Position numbers and translations under genes: made by a program
Source: an uncultured Limnohabitans sp.
GTDB taxonomy: Bacteria > Pseudomonadota > Gammaproteobacteria > Burkholderiales > Burkholderiaceae_C
Direction of reading: 5' to 3'
DNA length: 6,838 nucleotides
NCBI RefSeq assembly: GCF_937889215.1
Contig: NZ_CALBEX010000367.1
Span: 1 to 6,838 of the forward strand
The notes under the pieces: model-generated
Seen by the model: the letters and a program-made list of their open reading frames with translations, nothing else
What the model was told of the DNA's origin: nothing
Database searches by the model: none
In this document: positions 1 to 6,106 of the stretch, piece after piece
How positions within the stretch are numbered: position 1 is the stretch's first letter
Layout: the number at the start of each line of letters is the position of its first letter

Positions 1-541
1 CCTCTGGGCCCGACTGCGCATATGGGGCGATCACCTCTTGGCCCAGCACCACCATGTCATAGCGCTCCGGGTCAATTTGCAATGGCTGCGACGGGTGGTG
101 GTAAGCGATCAACACGTCGCACCCCCCCTCCACCAGCCGCATGGCGGCATCGTGCACATTCAGAGCGATGAGTCGGCTCTTGATGGGGCCAAAGCTCTCG
201 CGCAGACTGGCCACCCAATGCGGGAAAAAGGTGAAGGCCAGCGTGTGCGGTAAAGCAAACTGTATGAAGTCCTGGCCCGCCGCATTGTGCCCGCGCAGCA
301 TGGCCCGTGTGTTTTGCAGCGCCTGCAGCATCTCCAAGGCTTGCGCATACAAGGTTTTGCCTGCAGGGGTGAGTTTGGTGGGGTAAGAACTTCGGTCGAC
401 CAAGTCAGCACCGGCCCAAGCCTCTAAAGACTGGATGCGCCGTGAAAACGCCGGCTGCGTGACATGCCGCAACTGCGCCGAACGGCTGAAACTGCGGGTT
501 TCAGCCAAGCTCACAAAATCTTCAAGCCATTTGGTTTCCAT
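1..541 (-). CDS. LysR-family transcriptional regulator, HypT/YjiE-like, C-terminus cut off by window edge
   Basis: An open frame of 180 codons runs without a stop from ATG at 541 to the left edge. It begins METKWLEDFVSLAETRSFSR. Residues about 4-62 form the LysR winged helix-turn-helix, with the characteristic TQPAFSRRIQSLE recognition-helix region at 28-40 and LTPAGKTLYAQA at 57-68. A linker helix follows. The first effector-binding subdomain starts near residue 92 (FIQFALPHTLAF) and continues to the edge, so roughly 120 residues are missing compared with a usual LysR protein of about 300. The ETKWL...FSRRI pattern resembles, from memory, E. coli HypT (YjiE), the hypochlorite-responsive regulator; the ligand here is unknown. 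No Shine-Dalgarno precedes the ATG. A -10-like GATAAT six bases upstream suggests a leaderless message. It lies 78 bases downstream of ruvB on the same strand but probably has its own promoter. LysR family membership is clear; the HypT subfamily is inference. Confidence 0.9.
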   Translation of the reverse strand, partial: METKWLEDFVSLAETRSFSRSAQLRHVTQPAFSRRIQSLEAWAGADLVDRSSYPTKLTPAGKTLYAQALEMLQALQNTRAMLRGHNAAGQDFIQFALPHTLAFTFFPHWVASLRESFGPIKSRLIALNVHDAAMRLVEGGCDVLIAYHHPSQPLQIDPERYDMVVLGQEVIAPYAQSGPE

Positions 542-547
542 GCGTGC

Positions 548-553
548 ATTATC
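548..553 (-). promoter_or_regulatory. Putative -10 element (GATAAT) for a leaderless lysR transcript
   Basis: On the minus strand GATAAT is followed by exactly six bases and then the ATG of the LysR gene. A -10 hexamer at this distance would place the transcription start on, or next to, the A of the start codon. No Shine-Dalgarno lies between. The flanking sequence ACGATAAT-NNN-CGCATG also occurs at dbpA. A convincing -35 at 16-18 bases is not visible. The call rests on position and on the match with the dbpA start. Confidence 0.45.
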
Positions 554-619
554 GTTTCAGCGAATGTGTAAGCCATGCCAATGCCCTCTGCAAACCAATC
601 CAGCTGGCGGAGCCAAAAC

Positions 620-1672
620 TCAAAACCGCTCGCCAAAAGATTTAGGCGGCGTCACACCCAAATGTTTGAAGGCCGCCAAGGTGGCCATGCGCCCACGGGG
701 GGTGCGCTGCAGATAGCCTTGCTGAATCAAATACGGCTCGATCACGTCTTCGATGGTGTCGCGTTCTTCACCAATGCTGGCGGCAATGTTGTCCAACCCG
801 ACCGGGCCGCCATCAAAGCGGTGGATCACCGCTTCTAGCAATTTGCGGTCCATCAGGTCAAAGCCTTCAGGGTCCACGTCGAGCATGACCAGCGCTTTTT
901 GCGCAATGGCTTTGTGGATGGTGCCGTCGCCCTTCACATCCGCATAGTCACGCACCCGGCGCAGCAGGCGGTTGGCAATGCGCGGCGTACCGCGTGAGCG
1001 CCGGGCGATCTCGAACGAACCTTCCGGGTCAATCGGCGCTTTGAGCAGGCCACTGCTTCGGGTCACGATGCGGGTGAGCTCCTCGGGTGTGTAGAACTCC
1101 AAACGCGAGACGATGCCAAAGCGGTCGCGCAAGGGGTTGGTCAGCATGCCGGCGCGGGTGGTGGCCCCTACCAAGGTGAAGGGCTGCAGGTCCAGCTTGA
1201 TGCTGCGCGCCGCCGGTCCTTCACCGATCATGATGTCGATTTGGTAATCCTCGAGCGCAGGGTAAAGGATTTCTTCAACCACCGGCGAGAGGCGGTGGAT
1301 CTCGTCAATGAAGAGCACATCGTTGCGCTCGAGGTTGGTGAGCAGCGCGGCCAAATCCTTTGGTTTTTCGAGCACCGGGCCGCTGGTCTGGCGCAGGTTC
1401 ACGCCCAGTTCGGCGGCGATGATGTGGCTGAGCGTGGTCTTGCCCAAACCGGGCGGACCAAACAGCAGCACATGGTCCAGCGGCTCCTCACGCATCTTGG
1501 CGGCGCTGATGAAAATCTCCAATTGCTCACGCACCTTGACTTGCCCGACGTATTCGTCGAGCAGCTTGGGGCGCAGGGCGCGCTCAATGGCTTCCTCTTG
1601 ATGAGACACAGGGGCCGCTGATATGACCCGGGGCTCGGGCTGCGGTGCGAAGTCGTCGGTGCGGATGCTCAT
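620..1672 (-). CDS. ruvB: Holliday junction branch-migration ATPase RuvB
   Basis: This 350-residue protein has the usual RuvB length and is collinear with the family. RuvB is the hexameric AAA+ motor that, with RuvA, drives branch migration of Holliday junctions during recombinational repair. Visible motifs are the N-terminal [14 protein letters not shown] block (31-44), Walker A GPPGLGKT (72-79), Walker B FIDEIH (121-126), sensor-1 VGATTRAG (168-175), the arginine-finger region LRDRFG (181-186), the sensor-2 segment [18 protein letters not shown] (about 227-244), and the C-terminal winged helix with [15 protein letters not shown] (314-328). The ATG at 1672 gives the family N-terminus MSIRTDDF. 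It sits 13 bases after the ruvA stop with only a weak CTGAG-like ribosome site, so the two are presumably co-transcribed and possibly translationally coupled. All key ATPase residues are present. No clear intrinsic terminator is seen before the LysR gene. Confidence 0.98.
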   Translation of the reverse strand: MSIRTDDFAPQPEPRVISAAPVSHQEEAIERALRPKLLDEYVGQVKVREQLEIFISAAKMREEPLDHVLLFGPPGLGKTTLSHIIAAELGVNLRQTSGPVLEKPKDLAALLTNLERNDVLFIDEIHRLSPVVEEILYPALEDYQIDIMIGEGPAARSIKLDLQPFTLVGATTRAGMLTNPLRDRFGIVSRLEFYTPEELTRIVTRSSGLLKAPIDPEGSFEIARRSRGTPRIANRLLRRVRDYADVKGDGTIHKAIAQKALVMLDVDPEGFDLMDRKLLEAVIHRFDGGPVGLDNIAASIGEERDTIEDVIEPYLIQQGYLQRTPRGRMATLAAFKHLGVTPPKSFGERF

Positions 1673-1685
1673 GGCTCAGATCGCT

Positions 1686-2261
1686 TTATTTGTTCAGGGC
1701 CTTGAGCGCGAGCTTGATGCCCTCGCTCACCCCAACGTCCACGGGCAGGCTCTTGAGGGCCGCTGCGGCTTCTTTGTCGCTGTAGCCCAGCGCCAGCAAG
1801 GCTTGTTGGATATCGCTTTGTGCGTCGGGAGTATTCACCGCAAACAAGCCGCCGATGTCACCGCCTAATTTGCCCTTGAGTTCGAGCAGCAAACGCTCAG
1901 CGGTTTTTTTGCCGATGCCTGGCACCTTGACCAAACGCCCCACCTCTTGTGTGGTGATGGCCTGCGCCAAGTCATCCACACTCATGCCGGACAACACACT
2001 CAAAGCCGTGCGTGGACCCACACCTGAGATTTTGATGAGCTGACGGAAAGCTTCTCGTTCGGCCAGCGTGGCAAAACCGTAGAGGATTTGCGCGTCTTCG
2101 CGCACCACAAAGTGCGTGACCAGACTGACTTTTTCGCCCGTGGCAGGTAAGTTGTAAAAAGTGCTCATCGGCACATTGACCTCGTAGCCCACGCCGTGGC
2201 AATCCACGATCACCTCGGGTGGGTTTTTGTCGCTCAGGATGCCGGTGAGTTTGCCAATCAT
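1686..2261 (-). CDS. ruvA: Holliday junction DNA-binding protein RuvA
   Basis: RuvA tetramers clamp the four-way junction in a square-planar form and load RuvB rings. The ATG at 2261 gives [20 protein letters not shown], the family N-terminus, and a protein of 191 residues; E. coli RuvA has 203. Domains are an OB fold (about 1-63, ending ILYGF), two helix-hairpin-helix motifs ([18 protein letters not shown] at 75-92 and [19 protein letters not shown] at 110-128), a short linker, and the C-terminal RuvB-contacting domain (about 146-191, [15 protein letters not shown]). The acidic pair E55-D56 lies in the pin segment. The same frame stays open upstream to another ATG at 2384, but those 41 extra codons match no RuvA N-terminus and cross the divergent promoter region, so I rejected that start. 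ruvC is not adjacent. ruvA is the first gene of the ruvAB unit and diverges from phoH. Confidence 0.97.
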   Translation of the reverse strand: MIGKLTGILSDKNPPEVIVDCHGVGYEVNVPMSTFYNLPATGEKVSLVTHFVVREDAQILYGFATLAEREAFRQLIKISGVGPRTALSVLSGMSVDDLAQAITTQEVGRLVKVPGIGKKTAERLLLELKGKLGGDIGGLFAVNTPDAQSDIQQALLALGYSDKEAAAALKSLPVDVGVSEGIKLALKALNK

Positions 2262-2341
2262 GGGGGGCCTTTGGGTTTCATGGATATAGAGGAGAATCGG
2301 GGCTCCTTGGCCTGCACAAAAACCGCAAAACCACCCACGGA

Positions 2342-2346
2342 CAGGA
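2342..2346 (+). promoter_or_regulatory. Shine-Dalgarno-like CAGGA supporting a TTG start for phoH
   Basis: The pentamer CAGGA lies eight bases before TTG at 2355, a suitable distance for ribosome binding. No comparable site precedes the in-frame ATG at 2418, the most plausible alternative start. It lies in the 93-base divergent gap (2262-2354) between ruvA and phoH, which must hold both promoters. I could not identify a convincing -35/-10 pair for either gene there. Confidence 0.45.
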
Positions 2347-2354
2347 TTATCCAC

Positions 2355-3335
2355 TTGATCGTCAGACACACCTTCACGCCCCACAACAACACCCGTTTGT
2401 CACACCTGTATGGCCCGATGGACGCGCACCTGCGAACCATCGAAGCGGGCTTGCAGGTGAGCATTGCGCACCGCCACGAGCAATTCAAGGTGGACGGCCC
2501 CAAAGCCATGGCGCTGCGGGCAATGGAGATTTTGCAGGCCATTTACGAGCGCGCCGACCGCCCCATTTCACCGGACATGGTGCAGCTCATGCTGGTGGGT
2601 GACAGCGGTGGCGAAGAAGCGAACTTGCCCGCCTTGCAAACCCGCCGCGCTGACCTGAAGGCCCGCACCCCGGTGCAAGCAGCCTATCTGGAGAGCATCG
2701 CCAGCCACGACATCAGCTTTGGCATCGGCCCGGCCGGCACGGGCAAGACTTATCTGGCCGTGGCCTGCGCGGTGGACGCGCTGGAGCGCGCCAGCGTGCA
2801 GCGCATCGTACTGACGCGACCGGCCGTGGAAGCTGGCGAGCGCTTGGGCTTTTTGCCCGGCGACTTGTCACAAAAAGTTGACCCGTATCTGCGTCCCTTG
2901 TACGACGCGCTGTATGACCTGATGGGCTACGACAAGGTGCAAAAAGCCTTTGAGCGCAACGCCATCGAAATTGCCCCACTGGCCTTCATGCGCGGGCGCA
3001 CGTTGAACAACGCCTTTGTGATCTTGGACGAAGCGCAAAACACCAGCACCGAACAAATGAAGATGTTTTTGACCCGCATTGGCTTTGGGGCCAAGGCGGT
3101 GGTGACGGGCGATGTGAGTCAGATCGACTTGCCCAAGGGGCAGCTGTCAGGCCTCATCGATGCCGAGCGGGTTTTGAAGCGCGTCAAGGGCATTGCCTTC
3201 ACACGCTTTTCCAGCGCAGACGTGGTGCGCCACCCGCTGGTAGCCCGCATCGTGGACGCCTACGACGCGCAAGGCAGCGCCGCCATGCGGGCGGGTGTCA
3301 CGACCCGCCGCAAGCCCTTGCCCACCGACGACTGA
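2355..3335 (+). CDS. phoH: PhoH-like ATPase (YbeZ)
   Basis: This is a cytoplasmic P-loop ATPase of the PhoH/YbeZ family (326 residues from TTG 2355), the usual partner of YbeY in RNA metabolism; its exact substrate is not settled. After an N-terminal domain (about 1-105) comes the PhoH core. It has [20 protein letters not shown] (105-124), Walker A GPAGTGKT (125-132), [20 protein letters not shown] (150-169), Walker [10 protein letters not shown] (221-229), [13 protein letters not shown] (235-247), and GDVSQIDLP with KGQLSGL (252-267). I chose TTG 2355 because it yields [18 protein letters not shown], resembling the start I recall for Burkholderiales PhoH proteins, and because CAGGA lies eight bases upstream. 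ATG 2418 would lose 21 residues. The frame is open back to ATG 2196, but that overlaps the ruvA coding region on the other strand. ybeY follows after 20 bases as an operon. The frequent neighbours miaB, corC and lnt are absent here. Confidence 0.95.
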   Translation: MIVRHTFTPHNNTRLSHLYGPMDAHLRTIEAGLQVSIAHRHEQFKVDGPKAMALRAMEILQAIYERADRPISPDMVQLMLVGDSGGEEANLPALQTRRADLKARTPVQAAYLESIASHDISFGIGPAGTGKTYLAVACAVDALERASVQRIVLTRPAVEAGERLGFLPGDLSQKVDPYLRPLYDALYDLMGYDKVQKAFERNAIEIAPLAFMRGRTLNNAFVILDEAQNTSTEQMKMFLTRIGFGAKAVVTGDVSQIDLPKGQLSGLIDAERVLKRVKGIAFTRFSSADVVRHPLVARIVDAYDAQGSAAMRAGVTTRRKPLPTDD

Positions 3336-3355
3336 AAGCTGAATCGAGCACCTTC

Positions 3356-3811
3356 ATGGCCCTCCAGAAACTCCAACTGTCCCTGCAATTTGGCGACATC
3401 CCCTACGCCGCGCGACACCGAGCAGCCCTGCCCCGCCACGCGGTAACCCGTGCGATTCGCCACGCCTTGGCCGATGATGCAGAGATCACGGTGCGCATCG
3501 TGGGCGAAGAGGAAGGCCGAGCGCTGAACCTGGGTTATCGCAAGAAGGACTACGCGACCAACGTGCTGACCTTCGACTATGCGCAAGAGCCTGTGGTGAT
3601 GGCCGACCTGGTACTGTGCGCCCCAGTGGTGGCGCGTGAGGCCAAGGAGCAAGGCAAGACGCTGGCGGCGCATTACGCGCATTTGCTGGTGCACGCTACT
3701 TTGCACGCGCAGGGCTGGGACCATGAGACGAGCGAGGCCGATGCCGAGGAGATGGAGGCTTATGAGGTGGACATCTTGGCGGGGTTGGGGTTGAAGAACC
3801 CTTATCTGTAG
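3356..3811 (+). CDS. ybeY: Endoribonuclease YbeY, rRNA maturation factor
   Basis: YbeY is a zinc-dependent endoribonuclease needed for 16S rRNA 3'-end maturation and ribosome quality control. The protein has 151 residues, typical for the family. The zinc-binding signature H-x3-H-x5-H is intact as [11 protein letters not shown] (H113, H117, H123). The upstream substrate-channel motif is [17 protein letters not shown] (58-74). It keeps the conserved arginine R62 but has TNVLTF where many homologues have TDVLSF, a conservative difference. The first 20 or so residues are family-variable, so the ATG at 3356 is supported mainly by its spacing, 20 bases after phoH. The ribosome site is weak (GAG-containing), consistent with coupled translation. 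It is the last gene on the plus strand before the convergent gap, and a 76-base hairpin begins 39 bases after its stop. Confidence 0.96.
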   Translation: MALQKLQLSLQFGDIPYAARHRAALPRHAVTRAIRHALADDAEITVRIVGEEEGRALNLGYRKKDYATNVLTFDYAQEPVVMADLVLCAPVVAREAKEQGKTLAAHYAHLLVHATLHAQGWDHETSEADAEEMEAYEVDILAGLGLKNPYL

Positions 3812-3850
3812 TTTTTGCTGGTTAGGCCCCAGATGGTTTGAGCTGGGGAG

Positions 3851-3926
3851 GCCTCGAATGGGGTGGGGCCGGGTTCCTCATGCCGGGGTACCGGAAATCG
3901 TCACCCGGCCCCACCCCATTCGAGGC
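3851..3926 (+). repeat. Conserved-core hairpin A, 76 bases (perfect 24-bp stem, 28-base interior)
   Basis: The left arm 3851-3874 and right arm 3903-3926 are perfect reverse complements over 24 bases. The interior 3875-3902 is symmetric: eight unpaired bases (TCCTCATG), a 4-bp stem CCGG/CCGG around tetraloop GGTA centred exactly on the axis, then eight unpaired bases (AAATCGTC). Hairpin B on the other strand has nearly the same interior (25 of 28) and the same five inner stem pairs (CGGGT/ACCCG), but a largely different outer 19-bp stem. The element starts 39 bases after the ybeY stop and would form in that transcript. A T-run at 3937-3943 begins ten bases after the stem, too far for a standard terminator. 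The 5' arm is strongly G-rich. I do not recognise it as a named family. Its function is unknown; mobile palindrome or 3'-UTR structure are the main options. Confidence 0.85.
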
Positions 3927-4026
3927 TGTGGTGCAGTTTTTTTAACCCGCTGGGAATCTGTTGATCTGGCCCAATTAAGTTTGAATGGCCCATGTTTTTG
4001 TCGGCTATGCGGATATTTTTATCTTT

Positions 4027-4102
4027 GTCGGAGTCCCACCCCTGTGGGCGATGGCTTGCAGGGCGTGTTCCACGCCCATCGCCCACAGGGGTAGGCTCCT
4101 AC
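4027..4102. repeat. REP doublet (REPIN-like palindrome)
   Basis: Two inverted units flank a 21-base spacer. On the plus strand the first unit (4027-4054) begins GTCGGAGTCCCA. On the minus strand the second (4102-4076) begins GTAGGAGCCTA. Both continue CCCCTGTGGGCGATGG, so 4039-4054 and 4076-4091 form a perfect 16-bp inverted repeat. Each unit can fold by itself: CCCAC-CCCT-GTGGG in the first, and GCCTAC-CCCT-GTGGGC (one T·G wobble) in the second. A GTAG-type head before a short hairpin, in an inverted pair, is the known form of REP sequences mobilised by RAYT transposases. The spacer holds a further 7-bp hairpin, GGGCGTG-TTC-CACGCCC (4061-4077). No RAYT gene is in the window. The palindrome is certain; its assignment to the REP class is inference. 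Confidence 0.7.
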
Positions 4103-4121
4103 AAATAAGAATGACCACTCA

Positions 4122-4197
4122 GGTGTGTGAGGGGATGCGGCGGGTGACGATTTTCGGTACCCCGTTATGAGGAACCCGCCGCATCCCCTCACACACC
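4122..4197 (-). repeat. Conserved-core hairpin B, 76 bases (perfect 24-bp stem, 28-base interior)
   Basis: Arms 4122-4145 and 4174-4197 are perfect reverse complements over 24 bases around the interior 4146-4173. Read on the minus strand, the sense of dbpA, the interior begins TCCTCATA, has CGG-GGTA-CCG at the centre, and ends AAATCGTC. It matches hairpin A except at interior positions 8, 9 and 20. Positions 9 and 20 are the outer pair of the mini-stem: C-G in A, A·A in B. Stem lengths, interior length and the inner CGGGT/ACCCG pairs are identical to A, whereas the outer 19 bp differ at most positions. It begins 21 bases after the dbpA stop. No T-run follows the stem in the dbpA direction, so it is not an ordinary intrinsic terminator. 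Confidence 0.85.
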
Positions 4198-4218
4198 GCC
4201 CAAGCAAAAGGCAAAACG

Positions 4219-5628
<1,410 letters not shown>

Positions 5629-5634
5629 GCGGGG

Positions 5635-5640
5635 ATTATC
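5635..5640 (-). promoter_or_regulatory. Putative -10 element (GATAAT) for a leaderless dbpA transcript
   Basis: On the minus strand GATAAT ends six bases before the dbpA ATG, the same spacing as at the LysR gene, with shared flanks ACGATAAT-NNN-CGCATG. No purine-rich ribosome site lies between dtd and dbpA. A possible -35, TTGAGT, overlaps the end of dtd but is 20 bases away, which is long. If real, dbpA can be expressed independently of the transporter-dtd transcript. Confidence 0.45.
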
Positions 5641-5662
5641 GTTGCCCACCCCGAGCAGCGAC

Positions 5663-6106
5663 TCAAGCCGACATGCGCATCGGGATGGTGATGGGGCCAT
5701 CGTTGATGAGGGCTACTTTCATGTCGGCGGCAAAACGGCCGGTTTGCACCACCGAGTGGGCTTTTTGCGCTTGAGACACAAAGTGCTCGTACAAGCGCCG
5801 CCCTTCATCGGGCGCGGCGGCTTGGGTGAAGCTGGGGCGGTTACCGCCCGCCACATCGGCGGCCAGCGTGAACTGGCTCACCACCAGCAAACCACCGCCC
5901 ACATCCTGCACGCTCAGGTTCATCTTGCCCGCCTCGTCGCTGAAGATGCGCAGTTTCAAAATTTTGGCCAGCATCTTGTCGGCCACCGCATCGGTATCGC
6001 CCTTTTCGGCGCACAGCAGCACCAGCAAACCCGCGTCGATCTGGCCGATGACCTCGTCATCGACACGCACACTGGCTTCACTCACCCGTTGCAACACAAC
6101 AATCAT
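5663..6106 (-). CDS. dtd: D-aminoacyl-tRNA deacylase Dtd
   Basis: Dtd hydrolyses the ester bond of D-aminoacyl-tRNAs (and Gly-tRNA-Ala), freeing mischarged tRNA in the cytoplasm. The 147-residue length is typical. The start [20 protein letters not shown] is characteristic of the family. The signature SQFTLAAD is at 77-84, GNRPSF at 88-93, and the C-terminal Gly-cisPro loop NDGPITI at 135-141 supplies the chiral-proofreading dipeptide G137-P138. These are the two catalytic-site motifs of the family and both are intact. The ATG at 6106 overlaps the TGA of the upstream transporter gene in ATGA, so the two genes are very probably translationally coupled. dbpA follows after 34 bases. The short C-terminal extension after GPITI (PMRMSA) is ordinary. 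Confidence 0.97.
   Translation of the reverse strand: MIVVLQRVSEASVRVDDEVIGQIDAGLLVLLCAEKGDTDAVADKMLAKILKLRIFSDEAGKMNLSVQDVGGGLLVVSQFTLAADVAGGNRPSFTQAAAPDEGRRLYEHFVSQAQKAHSVVQTGRFAADMKVALINDGPITIPMRMSA

Larger units (their letters stand above)
3812..4218. other. 407-base convergent intergenic region packed with palindromes
   Basis: This gap lies between the 3' ends of ybeY and dbpA. From left to right it holds a small hairpin (CCCCAG 3827-3832 with CTGGGG 3843-3848), hairpin A (3851-3926), a seven-T run (3937-3943), an A+T-richer stretch with the 8-mer TTTGTCGG twice (3997-4004 and 4024-4031), a REP-doublet palindrome (4027-4102), and hairpin B (4122-4197). Short open frames cross the region, but they run through the palindromes and look like no protein I know. 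I see no tRNA or other recognisable RNA gene. No classical terminator (stem immediately followed by T-run) is present at either gene end. The palindromes probably supply termination or 3'-end protection. Confidence 0.85.

Noticed and set aside
2196..2354. Upstream extension of phoH to ATG 2196
   Set aside because: It would overlap the ruvA coding region antisense, and the extra residues do not look like PhoH.
2262..2384. Upstream extension of ruvA to ATG 2384
   Set aside because: The 41 added residues resemble no RuvA N-terminus and overlap the divergent phoH start. MIGKLTG at 2261 is the family start.
3827..3848. Small hairpin CCCCAG/CTGGGG after ybeY as a terminator
   Set aside because: It has only six base pairs, a ten-base loop and no following T-run; it may be chance.
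3851..3943. Hairpin A plus T-run as a standard intrinsic terminator for ybeY
   Set aside because: Ten bases separate the stem from the seven-T run, and a 24-bp stem with a 28-base interior is far outside normal terminator size. It may still affect termination, but the classical definition is not met.
3858..4170. Short open frames on both strands within the convergent gap (for example plus 3858-4094 and minus 3901-4086)
   Set aside because: They read through the hairpin arms and REP palindrome, change composition with the repeats, have no ribosome site and match no known protein.
3851..4197. Integron attC sites
   Set aside because: attC sites have conserved outer core sites (RYYYAAC/GTTRRRY) and variable centres. 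Here the centre is conserved and the arms vary, no cassette genes lie between, and no integrase is present.
3851..4197. CRISPR array
   Set aside because: There are only two copies in inverted orientation, no regularly spaced direct repeats and no cas genes.
3851..4197. The two hairpins as terminal inverted repeats of one small transposon (MITE) enclosing the REPIN
   Set aside because: The conserved cores are inverted relative to each other, which would fit, but the outer arms differ and no flanking target duplication is seen. Each hairpin looks complete by itself.
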